Positions 8,069 through 16,932 of a stretch of 64,000 nt of DNA are shown here, one piece after another. The stretch spans positions 6,138,001 through 6,202,000 of the forward strand of contig NZ_CP033019.1 in the NCBI RefSeq assembly GCF_003667705.1. Reading direction: 5' to 3'. The stretch's first letter is position 1, and the number at the start of each line of letters is the position of its first letter. Made by a program: the position numbers and the translations under genes. The notes under the pieces were generated by a model. That model was given only the letters and a program-made list of their open reading frames with translations, was not told where the DNA came from and made no database searches. The DNA is from Janthinobacterium agaricidamnosum (lineage in GTDB: Bacteria; Pseudomonadota; Gammaproteobacteria; Burkholderiales; Burkholderiaceae_D).

Positions 8069-9352
8069 CTAATCCGGCACCTCAAAGAAAAACAGCTGCA
8101 CCAACCGTCCATTTTCCGGCGTGTCGCCAAACACATTGCTGATCGAGTGAAAGTAGTGGCCCTTGTACACGATCAACCGGTTGTGGCGCATCGGCACTTC
8201 CAGCAGCGCTTGCCAACTGTCGCGCTGTTCCTGTAAGTCGTTGAATTTCTGTACTTTACTGTTCGGCAGCCAGCGTTTCTGGAAATCCTTGAAGCTGGCG
8301 TAGCCACCCGCCTTGACGTCCGCCTCGGGCAATCGCCGGTACCAGCCGCTGGGCTGGTGGCGCCAGAACGTGGTGCCGCCCTGGCACTGTTCGGGCGGGT
8401 TCAGATACAGCACGCCCGCATAGAAATTGAAATTGTTGCCCGTCTCGTTGTCCACGTGGATATCCGTGCGCGCCATCGCGTCCGCATAGCTGAGGCGATA
8501 CGAGCCATTGTCGGGCGAAATGAAACGGATGGGGCGGCCCAGCGCCGTGGCGATGCGCTCCATGATGGCTTGACTGGGCTGGCCCGCCGTCTGGCTGCCC
8601 GGATAATTCTGTCCCGCATAGCGCTGCTGCTCGAACGGTAGCTTGAGCGCCTGGGCGCGCCAGGCGTCCGGGTCGGGCAGGAAATCGTCGAGGATGTGCA
8701 GGTCGGTTTCACGGATAAAATCGTGCAGGGTGTCCGCGACATTGAGCTGCGTCAATGTTTCTGCCTGTTCCGCTTGCGGACTGGCAAAGCCGATGCAGCA
8801 CGTTTGCGCCAGCGCCGGATGCAGCGCCAGGGCTTGCGCATAGCGGGCCAAGGCCAGTTCCTGCTGTCCCGTGCGGTAATACAGCTCGGCCAGGCCTTGC
8901 AGGGTTTGCCAGCGCTGGGGGCGCAGGGCGTGGGCACGTTCCAGTTCGGCGATGGTCTCCATCAGCTGCTGTTTCCCCATCAACAATTCCGCATGGCTGA
9001 TGGCGAAATCGTGCTCGTGCGGCGCCAGCCGCGCCGCCGTGGCGTAGCTGGCCAGCGCCGCCTCGCTGTCCGTACCGCGCAGCACGTTGCCGAGGTTGTA
9101 GTGGAACAGGGCATTGTCGGGCTGTTGCTTGAGCGACAGTTTCAACAGGCCCAGGCCGATGGTGCCCTGGCCCAGCTCCAGCATCGCCAGGCCCTGGAAA
9201 TGCTGCGCTTCGGCCAGGGCCGGGTCTTGTTTATAGGCAGCCTGGTAAGCGTTGATCGCTTCGATCAGCCTGCCTTGCTGCTGCAGTTGCCGGCCTTTGG
9301 CCAGCTGTTGTTCCGCCAGTGTCTGTTCGCCCACGTCAGTATCCCGATGCAA
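8069..9352 (-). CDS. TPR protein with C-terminal 2-oxoglutarate/Fe(II) oxygenase-like domain
   Basis: 427 aa. Residues 10-190 contain tandem tetratricopeptide repeats (for example LIEAINAYQAAYKQDPALAE and LFHYNLGNVLRGTDSEAALA). Residues 205-427 look like a DUF6445/2OG-Fe(II) oxygenase fold: iron-ligand pair H299-x-D301 in DIHVDNE, a distal His in KGHYFHSIS and an Arg in ENGRLVQLFF that would bind 2-oxoglutarate. It has no signal peptide, so it is cytosolic. This points to hydroxylation of a protein or small molecule, with the TPRs presenting the substrate; the substrate is unknown. It is 28 bp downstream of the lipoprotein gene on the same strand and is likely co-transcribed with it. Confidence 0.72.
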   Translation of the reverse strand: MHRDTDVGEQTLAEQQLAKGRQLQQQGRLIEAINAYQAAYKQDPALAEAQHFQGLAMLELGQGTIGLGLLKLSLKQQPDNALFHYNLGNVLRGTDSEAALASYATAARLAPHEHDFAISHAELLMGKQQLMETIAELERAHALRPQRWQTLQGLAELYYRTGQQELALARYAQALALHPALAQTCCIGFASPQAEQAETLTQLNVADTLHDFIRETDLHILDDFLPDPDAWRAQALKLPFEQQRYAGQNYPGSQTAGQPSQAIMERIATALGRPIRFISPDNGSYRLSYADAMARTDIHVDNETGNNFNFYAGVLYLNPPEQCQGGTTFWRHQPSGWYRRLPEADVKAGGYASFKDFQKRWLPNSKVQKFNDLQEQRDSWQALLEVPMRHNRLIVYKGHYFHSISNVFGDTPENGRLVQLFFFEVPD

Positions 9353-9380
9353 TGTGGCGAACAGTGTAACCGAGCTCGTT

Positions 9381-10112
9381 CTACAGTGCCTGGCTGACAG
9401 GAATTTCCTGCCCGTTCAGCTTGATCGCCACCTTGACGATCTGGGCCTTGACCTGGTTGCTGGCCATGTCCGCTTCCTGGGCGTAGGCGTACACGATGAT
9501 GGCGAAATCCTTGTAGCCGCTGCGCGCCGCCTCGATCTTGCGCGCCGCCTCCTGGTCCACCTTCAGCAGCGCGTAGCCGTCGCCGTTGGTAAATGCCAGC
9601 TTGTAGTCGCCGTTGTCGTACATGTAGTAATACGTGCCCGCTTCGGCGAACTTGGCGGGGAAGGCGGCCTTGTCCATCGCGTACGGCGACAGCGCGCCCT
9701 GGCCGTTGATCTGATAGCGCAGGTAGCGTTTCGTCTTGGCTTCATTGACCTTGGCGTCGATCTGCGGTTTCAGCGCGTCGAGCACTTCCTGCTTGCGGAA
9801 GGCGTCGTTGCTGCCCGCATATTCGCGCGAGATGCGCTGCGCCACGGCCGCGTAGTCGGGCGGCACGCCGGACAGGGCGATGTAGCTGTACATCAGCTGG
9901 TTGCCGCTGGTGATGTCGATATAGCTGGCGTTTGGCGTGGCAGCATCCGCTTGCGGCAGGCTGGCGGCCGCCGCTTTTACCTGGGCTTTGGCAGCCATGT
10001 CGGCGACATTCGCGGCGACGGGGGCGGAGGCGGCCGGTGTGGCGGTGTCGGTCTTGCCGCAGGCGGACAGGATCACGGCGATGGCGAGCAGGGCGGGCAG
10101 GGTACGGTTCAT
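9381..10112 (-). CDS. Predicted lipoprotein (DUF4852-like), function unknown
   Basis: 243 aa from ATG 10112, chosen because it gives a textbook lipoprotein signal (MNRTLPALLAIAVILSACGK; lipobox LSAC, Cys18). The open frame continues upstream but without a signal. After a low-complexity Ala/Pro/Thr linker the domain begins near residue 60 (ASYIDITSGNQLMYSYIALS) and is mixed alpha/beta with many Tyr and Lys. It resembles the DUF4852 family, from memory. It has no catalytic motif that can be recognised. It is a short distance (31 bp) downstream of a membrane protein gene and probably in one operon with it. Confidence 0.65.
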   Translation of the reverse strand: MNRTLPALLAIAVILSACGKTDTATPAASAPVAANVADMAAKAQVKAAAASLPQADAATPNASYIDITSGNQLMYSYIALSGVPPDYAAVAQRISREYAGSNDAFRKQEVLDALKPQIDAKVNEAKTKRYLRYQINGQGALSPYAMDKAAFPAKFAEAGTYYYMYDNGDYKLAFTNGDGYALLKVDQEAARKIEAARSGYKDFAIIVYAYAQEADMASNQVKAQIVKVAIKLNGQEIPVSQAL

Positions 10113-10143
10113 GATATTTCCTTTAGTGAATGTGTGAGGTGAC

Positions 10144-10968
10144 TTAGCCGATGGTTTTACGTTTGTATTCGCCGATGCCGTAAGCGGCCAGGACAATGCT
10201 GGCCGCCAGCACCAGGTAAAAGCCGATGCCGAACGACAGTCCCTGCCACACTTGGCCCAGCATTTCGCTGGCCATCTGCTCGGCCATGCGGGCCGCGCGG
10301 CTGCCCATGATGCCGCCCATGGCGTTGCCCGCGTCGCTGACGGCGCCCTTGATCTTGATGAACAGCAAGCTGCTGTGGATGACGATGAACAGCAGCGGCG
10401 CGCACTTGCCCAGCGCCGCTTTCGGGTGGTTGCTGGCCATGGTGGCGCAGCAGGCGGCAATGGCCAGCAGGAAGAAGAATTGGGCCGAGGTAAAACCGCT
10501 GCCGCCATCGCGGGCAAAACTTTCCAGGCTGTCGGCGGACAGGCCCAGCAGCTGCCAATAGGTGCGCGAGACGGAGGCGAACAAACGGATGCCGATGGTG
10601 TTGAAGATGAAGGCGCCGGCGATCAGCACGCCCAGGCTGGCCAGCACCTGGATGCCGAGCGCCGAGACGGCCCGGCCCCACAGTTGCTGGCCCTTGTCGC
10701 GCGCCAGCTTGGCGGCGCCGGCCATGTCTTCCTGGGCCAGCTGCTGGGCGGGAATGGCCGTGACGGTGGCGAGGCCGCCGGCGTCGTCGAAGCGCACGTC
10801 GACGACGGCGTTGATGGCGGGCGCCGCGTCCGAGCGCCAGTGGGTGGCCACGTCGAAGGCATGCTGGATGCCGGCCACGCTGACGGAACCTTGTCCGCTT
10901 GCTTGGTAGGCGAGGATGCGGCCCCGTTGGCCGGTGGTAATGGTTGCTGCCGGGCTGGATGTGTGCAT
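10144..10968 (-). CDS. Membrane protein of unknown function
   Basis: 274 aa. The N-terminal 100 residues are soluble (GQRGRILAYQASGQGSVSVA, beta-rich). Then come at least three membrane segments: about 105-127 (ALGIQVLASLGVLIAGAFIF), 165-190 (SAQFFFLLAIAACCATMA) with a further hydrophobic stretch near 195-207, and 245-265 (IGFYLVLAASIVLAAYGIG). No enzyme motif is seen. It heads a minus-strand unit with the lipoprotein and TPR-oxygenase genes downstream, and it follows the caspase gene by 85 bp on the same strand. An envelope role is inferred from location only. Confidence 0.6.
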   Translation of the reverse strand: MHTSSPAATITTGQRGRILAYQASGQGSVSVAGIQHAFDVATHWRSDAAPAINAVVDVRFDDAGGLATVTAIPAQQLAQEDMAGAAKLARDKGQQLWGRAVSALGIQVLASLGVLIAGAFIFNTIGIRLFASVSRTYWQLLGLSADSLESFARDGGSGFTSAQFFFLLAIAACCATMASNHPKAALGKCAPLLFIVIHSSLLFIKIKGAVSDAGNAMGGIMGSRAARMAEQMASEMLGQVWQGLSFGIGFYLVLAASIVLAAYGIGEYKRKTIG

Positions 10969-11053
10969 AAGATTTCCCTGGTCACTGTCATGCTGTATTG
11001 CATGTACCCACGGATAACGGGGGCAGTTCAGGGAAATCCAAAATTATTTGCAA

Positions 11054-12442
11054 TTATTTTTTCGGTGGCTGTAATACGTCCTTGGCGGCGCCCTGATAAT
11101 CCTTCATCAAGCCCATGAAAGCGTCCTGCAAATGGCGGGCCGCATCCTGCGGCGGCGCGCCCGTGCGCCGCGCCAGGTCGAATTTGTACGCATGGGCGGG
11201 GCTGTAGCCGGCTTGCGAGGCGGCGTCCAGCAGCACGCCCGCCCGTTTCAATGACGCCGGATCGCCCTTGACCATCAGCAATTCGGCCAGGTAGGTCTGG
11301 GCAATCGGGAAATCCTTGGCGGCCGCCTTTTCCAGCCATTGCATGCCCGCCTTCGGCTGTTTGATGCCCGCATCGCCGCCGCCGATGCCGTAGCCGAGCG
11401 CCGTCAGCGCCACCAGATCGCCGCCCCGTGCGCGCTTTTCCAGCTGCTGGCGGGGAAACGGCCGTGCCGCGATCTGCATGCGGATTTCATAGTTGATGTC
11501 TTGCAGCACATTGCCTGGCCACACCTTGGCGCCCGGTGCGGCCGGCTTTTCCACCGCTGGGGCCGGCGCCGGGACCGGTGTGCGCATGCCGCCCTGTCCT
11601 TGCGCGCCGGCCAGCACGCTGGCTGGAGGCTGGCTGACGCCTTTGCCGCTGCCCATGTTCAGCACGAGGCGCGCCGACGTTTCGCCAAATGACACGCGCG
11701 GTTTTTGCACGTCGTGCGTCATGGTGGCGACCCTGGCCGCCACTTGCGAGAACACGTCGCTCATCGGCAGACCCGGGGCGTCGAGCGCGTCGAGCAGGGC
11801 GCTCGTGTACGGGCTGTTGCGCGAATCGGGCGACCAGAAATCGCGCGCCAGGGCGCCGGGACCGGCAGAATAGGCGATCACCACGCCGCGTGGCGCTTGC
11901 GTGTCGGCAAAGCCGTGGCTGGCCGCATTGCCGCCGCCAGGGACCATCACGGCGCCCCCGCGCGTATATTCCTGGCGGCAAGCGTCGAGGATCAGCACAG
12001 CGCCGCGCGCGCCCGTGCGCTGCAGGTCGCCCGCCAGGCTGGACACGGACACGCCCTGCGCGGCGATGGCGGCAGCGCTGAGCGCATTCATGTTGGCGCC
12101 CAGCGGCAACACATAATTGGTTTCGCCCGCCTGTGCGCCGTGGCCCGCGTAAAACACGAGGGCGATATCGGCACCGCGCGCCTGCGTGGAAAACTCGGCC
12201 GAGGCCTTTTGCAGCTGTTGCGCATTGATGTCCGTGCGCAACAGCACTTCAAAGCCCAGGCGGCGCAGGCGCTCGGCCATGGCGCGCGCATCGTTCACGG
12301 GATTCAATAGCGGCTGCGGATAGGCCGCGTTGCCGATCACCAGGGCGATGCGCTTGCCGGGGGGCGCAGGCGCGGCGGCGTGCGCGACGTTGCTGAGCAG
12401 TAAAAAGAACAGGCTGAAAAACAGGGGAATCAAACGATGCAT
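11054..12442 (-). CDS. Exported caspase-fold (C14) protein with C-terminal Sel1-like repeats
   Basis: 462 aa. Signal peptide 1-23 (LIPLFFSLFFLLLSNVAHA). The peptidase C14 domain begins with KRIALVIGNAAYPQ (about 30-43). The catalytic dyad is intact: His101 in FYAGHGAQ and Cys155 in LILDACRQ. A proline/alanine linker (about 265-300) precedes helical Sel1/TPR-like repeats (KAGMQWLEKAAAKDFPIAQT) to the end. Bacterial metacaspase-like peptidases cleave after basic residues and appear in stress, defence and signalling contexts. Export to the periplasm sets this one apart from cytosolic defence caspases. It is transcribed divergently from a sigma-factor-like gene 140 bp away. Confidence 0.82.
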   Translation of the reverse strand: MHRLIPLFFSLFFLLLSNVAHAAAPAPPGKRIALVIGNAAYPQPLLNPVNDARAMAERLRRLGFEVLLRTDINAQQLQKASAEFSTQARGADIALVFYAGHGAQAGETNYVLPLGANMNALSAAAIAAQGVSVSSLAGDLQRTGARGAVLILDACRQEYTRGGAVMVPGGGNAASHGFADTQAPRGVVIAYSAGPGALARDFWSPDSRNSPYTSALLDALDAPGLPMSDVFSQVAARVATMTHDVQKPRVSFGETSARLVLNMGSGKGVSQPPASVLAGAQGQGGMRTPVPAPAPAVEKPAAPGAKVWPGNVLQDINYEIRMQIAARPFPRQQLEKRARGGDLVALTALGYGIGGGDAGIKQPKAGMQWLEKAAAKDFPIAQTYLAELLMVKGDPASLKRAGVLLDAASQAGYSPAHAYKFDLARRTGAPPQDAARHLQDAFMGLMKDYQGAAKDVLQPPKK

Positions 12443-12581
12443 CGGCGTCTCGGGGATTGTCGTGAAAGTAACAAAAGTTAGCGATTTTTACTGTGATATG
12501 AGAAAATTGCCTAAATGCATTTTACCTTACTGACAAGTTTCTCTTGTCTGGCCAGCGCACGGTGTACATCGCCGCCGGCCA

Positions 12582-13382
12582 GTGGCGCGTGCCGCCCAAC
12601 ACACGATCGGACCGGCTTTGCAATCGGAACAATTTGAACGGATTCATGACTTCTGGACGCGCCGCCAGCGGCTGACACAAGGCGAACTGGGCGAGTTTTA
12701 CCAGCGCGTCATTGCCGCGCTGACGCCGTGCCGCCCGCGCGAGACGGCCTCGCTCGGCGACTCGCTGGCCGACTTGCGCCACCAGTTCTTCATCGAAAAA
12801 GTCCTGCACGGCGACAGCGACGCCGCGCCCCACCACGTCGGCGCCTTGTTCCTGTACTTCAAGCGCTTCATCATCGACCAGCTGCGCAAACAGCGCGATG
12901 ACGACGACGCCGATGCGCAGGAGGGCTGCGACTTGCAGGCGCCCGACGCCTATGCCGAACCGCTGCGCGACTACCAGCTCACCCCGCAGCAAGTGCGCGA
13001 CGCGGCCGACCTGTTTATCGCCACCTTGCCCCGCGATTTGATCTTGCTGCTGCGCCATTGCGGCTGCGGCGGCATGCCCGTCAAAGAACTGGCCGAGCAG
13101 ATCGCTTCCGCGCATTATCACGGCGGAAAATTAGGTCTCGTGCACCGTCAGAAGGGCGATCCCGCCAGCGCGGGACGGCAGATCGTCGAGCCGGCCCACC
13201 GCGCCACCTTGCTGGGCAGCTGGGTCTTGACCCTGCTCAAGCTGCGCGTGGGCGATGCGCTGACCGCGCGCGATATGCAGGCGGCGCAAATAGTTTTGGA
13301 TATTCTGTGCGTGGCCGCGTTATCCCTGCACATGGACCCCGTGTCCACCCACCCGAACCCTGATGAAAGGCCACCGGCATGA
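12582..13382 (+). CDS. Sigma-70-family (ECF-like) factor, divergent
   Basis: 266 aa from GTG 12582 (254 aa if TTG 12618 is used; neither start has a clear Shine-Dalgarno). Residues about 60-115 resemble sigma region 2: LADLRHQFFIEKVL then LFLYFKRFIIDQLRKQ, the pattern that melts the -10 and contacts core polymerase. Residues about 140-200 resemble region 4, with LTPQQVRDAADLF and a helix-turn-helix around MPVKELAEQIAS. An acidic linker (RDDDDADAQ) joins them. It overlaps the next gene by 4 bp (ATGA), whose product has the layout of a membrane anti-sigma factor. This assignment is by motif reading and needs a profile search. Confidence 0.6.
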   Translation: MARAAQHTIGPALQSEQFERIHDFWTRRQRLTQGELGEFYQRVIAALTPCRPRETASLGDSLADLRHQFFIEKVLHGDSDAAPHHVGALFLYFKRFIIDQLRKQRDDDDADAQEGCDLQAPDAYAEPLRDYQLTPQQVRDAADLFIATLPRDLILLLRHCGCGGMPVKELAEQIASAHYHGGKLGLVHRQKGDPASAGRQIVEPAHRATLLGSWVLTLLKLRVGDALTARDMQAAQIVLDILCVAALSLHMDPVSTHPNPDERPPA

Positions 13383-14404
13383 CTGCATTGACGCCCTCGC
13401 TGGCCATCGTTGCCGCGCGCCTGCCATCGCCGCCGACTTCCGCCGAGCTGCTGGACGCGGACGTGGCGGGTACTCCCCCCGACTGGCGCGGCATTGCCGT
13501 GCCGGAACACTTGATGGAACGCTTTGCGCGCCGCAGCGACGCGGCGCCCTTGGCCGGGCGGCCCATCGCGGGCGGACAAATCCACCTGCTGGCGCGTTGC
13601 CCCGGCTTTGGCGCCGTGCTGCTCGACGCCTGGGACAGCACGCGGCAGCGCTGGCGCGGCTGGCTCGTCACGCCGGACGCGGCGTATGCGGATGCCTGCG
13701 GCCTCGTGGTCGAGGAGCGCGACGCGCCCGCCGACCCCCGCGCGGGCCTGGTGCTGTGCGACATGCCCGTGACTGTGGCCGTGACGGACCTGGGCGCCTG
13801 CCTGGGCGTGTTCAGCCAGGAGCGCCTGCAGGCGGCGCGCTGGCTGGAGCTGCATGGCCGTTCCAATGGGGCCACGGCGGCGCCCGGCGTGATCGCCCGC
13901 GTGGCCTTGCCTGGCGACGGCTATGCGCTGACGGGCACGCCCCTGTCGAGCGAGCTGGGCAAGGATGGCCGCGTGGCCTACCGGCAATTGCTGCGCCAGG
14001 GCTTGCAGCAGTTGCAGATCGCTTCGGCCGATGCCGCCGCGCCACAGTTGACGCCAATCAAGGCGGCCAATGCCAGCCGCTGGCTGAAGATCGTCACGGC
14101 CGTGGCCGCCAGCGTGATGGTGGTGCAATCGGCCTGGCTGTTCCTGCCGAAAGATCAGGCTGTCGTCGGCAATGCCGAGTTCCGCAGCGGCAGTGGCAGC
14201 GGCGTCGAGACGGGTGTGCGCTTCCGCGTGCTGTTCCGCGCCGAGGCGACGGAGGCGGAGATCCGCACGTGGCTGCAGCGCGAGCAGCTGGAAATCGTCG
14301 CCGGGCCGGACACCCTGGGCGCCTTCACCGTGCTGTCGCGCAACCGCCAGAAAGTCTTGCCGCCGCCAGGCCCGGGCAATCCGCTGGCCGTCATCAATCC
14401 CTGA
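13379..14404 (+). CDS. Single-pass membrane protein, possible anti-sigma factor
   Basis: 341 aa. A soluble N-terminal region of about 235 residues is followed by one membrane segment near residues 236-258 (IVTAVAASVMVVQSAWLFL) and an 80-residue periplasmic C-terminal domain (FRVLFRAEATEAEIRTWLQR). No signal peptide or catalytic motif is present. The topology (cytosolic N, one TM, periplasmic C) and the ATGA overlap with a sigma-like gene match the usual sigma/anti-sigma arrangement. The zinc-binding HxxxCxxC of ZAS anti-sigma factors is not visible, so function is inferred from topology and context alone. Confidence 0.55.
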   Translation: MTALTPSLAIVAARLPSPPTSAELLDADVAGTPPDWRGIAVPEHLMERFARRSDAAPLAGRPIAGGQIHLLARCPGFGAVLLDAWDSTRQRWRGWLVTPDAAYADACGLVVEERDAPADPRAGLVLCDMPVTVAVTDLGACLGVFSQERLQAARWLELHGRSNGATAAPGVIARVALPGDGYALTGTPLSSELGKDGRVAYRQLLRQGLQQLQIASADAAAPQLTPIKAANASRWLKIVTAVAASVMVVQSAWLFLPKDQAVVGNAEFRSGSGSGVETGVRFRVLFRAEATEAEIRTWLQREQLEIVAGPDTLGAFTVLSRNRQKVLPPPGPGNPLAVINP

Positions 14405-14432
14405 ATCCTGAAATAAGAGAAAGTTATCGAGC

Positions 14433-15290
14433 ATGACAACGTATAAGAGTTTTGCATCCGCGCACTGGCGCAAACTGGCTATGGGCGTGGCCGCCGGCAT
14501 GCTGTTGACGGGCTGCGCCATGACGCCGAACGGCCGTGGCGGCGTGATGGTCGGCCTCGATACGGCCGAGCTGTTCGGTACGCCGCTGTCCACCTTCCGC
14601 CTGCGCGACGGCACGGAAGGGACCTTGCGCAAGGACCCGCAAGGCAAGTATTCGATCAAGCTGTCGCAGGCGTTTCGCGTCGTGCCGCTGGCCAACGCGA
14701 TCACGGCCCGCGTGGCGCGCGTGGAAAACGTGGGCGAGCGCACCGTGGTGATCGTGGAAACCCAGGAGCGCGGCTGCGCCTACCGCTATGAAGTGCTGGC
14801 TTTCCAGGGCACGGACGTGCTGCAGTGGACGGTGGGCAATTGCAAGGACCGCCCCCGCGTGGAACTGGCGGCGGACGCGAAATCGCTGAATATCGACTTT
14901 CCCAACTACAACCGCCTGTCGCGCATGATCTACACGGACAACCGCCTGCTCAACGCCAGCGTGGCCGTGCCGCCCGGCGTCGATACGCGCGCCCAGCCGT
15001 TTGCCGACGACGGCTTGCGCGCTACCGGCCCCGCCATCGCCACCGTGCCTGGCAGCGGCAGCGACAGCGGCCGCGTGATTCCCGCGCCGCCGGCCCCGGC
15101 ATCGGCCCCGGCCGCCGCGCCGAAAGCGGGCAGCCGCGCCAGCGCCAAGCCGCGCCGCCAGGAAACTCCGGCCAGGGCGGCGGCACCCGCCATCAGCGTG
15201 CCCGCCCCGCGCGGTGCCGCGCCGGCGGCCGCGCCGATGATCTTCCAGGCTGAAGAGATCAAGCCCGTCGTCATCGATCTGAGGAAATAA
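14433..15290 (+). CDS. Predicted lipoprotein with Ala/Pro-rich C-terminal region
   Basis: 285 aa. Lipobox LTGC places the lipidated Cys at residue 29 after AMGVAAGMLLTGC. Residues 35-170 form a beta-rich domain (FRVVPLANAITARVARVENV, two further cysteines in RGCAYRYE and VGNCKDRP that could form a disulfide). Residues 200-285 are a low-complexity Ala/Pro/Ser tail ending IKPVVIDLRK. It is 28 bp downstream of the membrane protein gene and 1 bp upstream of the next, so it is one operon. Family not recognised. Confidence 0.6.
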   Translation: MTTYKSFASAHWRKLAMGVAAGMLLTGCAMTPNGRGGVMVGLDTAELFGTPLSTFRLRDGTEGTLRKDPQGKYSIKLSQAFRVVPLANAITARVARVENVGERTVVIVETQERGCAYRYEVLAFQGTDVLQWTVGNCKDRPRVELAADAKSLNIDFPNYNRLSRMIYTDNRLLNASVAVPPGVDTRAQPFADDGLRATGPAIATVPGSGSDSGRVIPAPPAPASAPAAAPKAGSRASAKPRRQETPARAAAPAISVPAPRGAAPAAAPMIFQAEEIKPVVIDLRK

Positions 15291-15291
15291 G

Positions 15292-16932
15292 ATGGCCGCG
15301 AGTCTGCGCAGTCTGCAAATCCGGCAGACCTTGATCCTGATCTTCCTGACGATCATTTATTTGTGCTGCGAGCTGGGCTTCAATGCCCGTTTGCTCGACG
15401 TGGTGGGCGGCGACGTCAAGCCGCACGACGTGGAAGGCGTGGAATTCTATGGCCGCAGCCTGTCGGGCATCGCCGCCGCGCTGGTGGTACTGCAACTGAT
15501 GTGGCGCCGCCGGCTGAAGAACAATGGCAGCGGCCCCAGCTGGAAAAAGATCATCTTCTGCTGCATCGCCACGGCCGCGGTCGTATTCGGCATTCTGAAG
15601 ACGACGGTCACGGTGCTGGTGGAAACGCGCGATGCGCAATTTCGCCGCCTGGCCTTCAACACCACCCTGATGCAGCGCTCGCTGGTGGGCGGCAGCCTGC
15701 AATTGCAGGGCCTGGTCGACGATGCCACCCTGTTTGCCAAGCCCGAAGGCAAGGCTTTCCTCGCCCTGTTTCCGTTCCTGGCCGTGTCGGTGGGGCACCT
15801 CGACGAGCGCATGGAGCCGGCCAAGGAACAGTTGATCAATTTTAACGTCCGCAAGATCGCCGGCGGCGCGGCCGGCTACTACGACAAGTACCAGCAGGCG
15901 ATCGGCGAAGTGCATGACAAGTGGAAATTGTATTCGGGTATTATTCCCGACGACGATGCGGGCTTGCGCCAGCAGCAGGAATCGGCGTGGAACGATTACC
16001 GCCAAAGCCTGTCGCGCCACGGCTGGCAGCCGCATTCCGTGCCGGCGCGGCGCAAGGCGGCCGTGGTCAACAATGTGCGCAAGAAGGTGCCCGTCTCGGC
16101 CAACTGGCACCCGGCCGACCAGCTATCGTTCCGCCTGGCCGTCAAGCGCCGCTATGCGTCGGAAGCGGCCGGCAAGGGCTTGACTATCAAGGGCGACCGC
16201 ATTCCGCCCGGCCTGTCCTTCCCCGCCTTCGTCGCGCGCCCCGGCATCCAGGCCGTGCTGCGCGACGGGCCGGACGGCGGCGACGGCAGCGAAGCGAGCA
16301 AGGGCTTGCGGCTGCCCAAGGGCGCCGTGGTGCAGGACGCGTATGCGAGCCCGGCCGAGTTCAGCCGCCTGTTCGACCAGTTCGCCGCGCGCCAGACGGC
16401 GGAAAAGCTGGTGGAATACCGCGCCAGTCGCAGCGACTTCGAAGTGCATGGCAAGTATTATGCGGAGGGCAAGGAAGCGGCGCGCGCGGCCATCGTGCCG
16501 CCCGTGGCCCTGTTCTTTTCGCTCCTGGGCGCCATCGGCCACTTTTCGAAACTGCTGTACCTGATCGCCACCGTGGGCTTGCTGGTGCTGGCGGCGCGCC
16601 GGGGCGAGCAGGCGGGCGCCGATGGCCAGCTGAGCCGCCGTTCCGCGTGGATCGCCACGGGCGTGCTGGCCGGCGCTTTCCTGGGAACCTGGGGCATTTT
16701 TACCCTGTCGGACAATAATGTCACGAAGAGCGAGCTGTTCCGTCAGATGCTGGACTGGAACCGCCAGGCCGACGGCGACAGCACGCGCTGGCAAATCGCC
16801 GGCAAGGGCTTGCTGGCCAATATCACGCACGTCGTGGCGGTGGGGCAGGGCTACAGCTACCCCGTCAATGAAGCGATCCGCATCAATATTTTGCAGGGAC
16901 TCGAATATGGTTATCACCCGGAAAAGAAATAA
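15292..16932 (+). CDS. Large membrane protein of unknown family
   Basis: 546 aa. Membrane segments are near residues 12-32 (LILIFLTIIYLCCELGFNAR), 55-72, 83-103 (IIFCCIATAAVVFGILKT), then about 400-430 (PPVALFFSLLGAIGHFSKLL) and 450-475 (WIATGVLAGAFLGTWGIFTL). A large charged loop of about 290 residues between the second and third clusters, rich in Lys, Arg and Tyr, is probably periplasmic. No family is recognised. It begins 1 bp after the lipoprotein gene and overlaps the phosphodiesterase gene by 26 bp, so these are translationally coupled. Confidence 0.6.
   Translation: MAASLRSLQIRQTLILIFLTIIYLCCELGFNARLLDVVGGDVKPHDVEGVEFYGRSLSGIAAALVVLQLMWRRRLKNNGSGPSWKKIIFCCIATAAVVFGILKTTVTVLVETRDAQFRRLAFNTTLMQRSLVGGSLQLQGLVDDATLFAKPEGKAFLALFPFLAVSVGHLDERMEPAKEQLINFNVRKIAGGAAGYYDKYQQAIGEVHDKWKLYSGIIPDDDAGLRQQQESAWNDYRQSLSRHGWQPHSVPARRKAAVVNNVRKKVPVSANWHPADQLSFRLAVKRRYASEAAGKGLTIKGDRIPPGLSFPAFVARPGIQAVLRDGPDGGDGSEASKGLRLPKGAVVQDAYASPAEFSRLFDQFAARQTAEKLVEYRASRSDFEVHGKYYAEGKEAARAAIVPPVALFFSLLGAIGHFSKLLYLIATVGLLVLAARRGEQAGADGQLSRRSAWIATGVLAGAFLGTWGIFTLSDNNVTKSELFRQMLDWNRQADGDSTRWQIAGKGLLANITHVVAVGQGYSYPVNEAIRINILQGLEYGYHPEKK

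Noticed and set aside
12513..12522. AAATGCATTT palindrome before the sigma-like gene
   Set aside because: Ten bases in an AT-rich patch; too short to call an operator.
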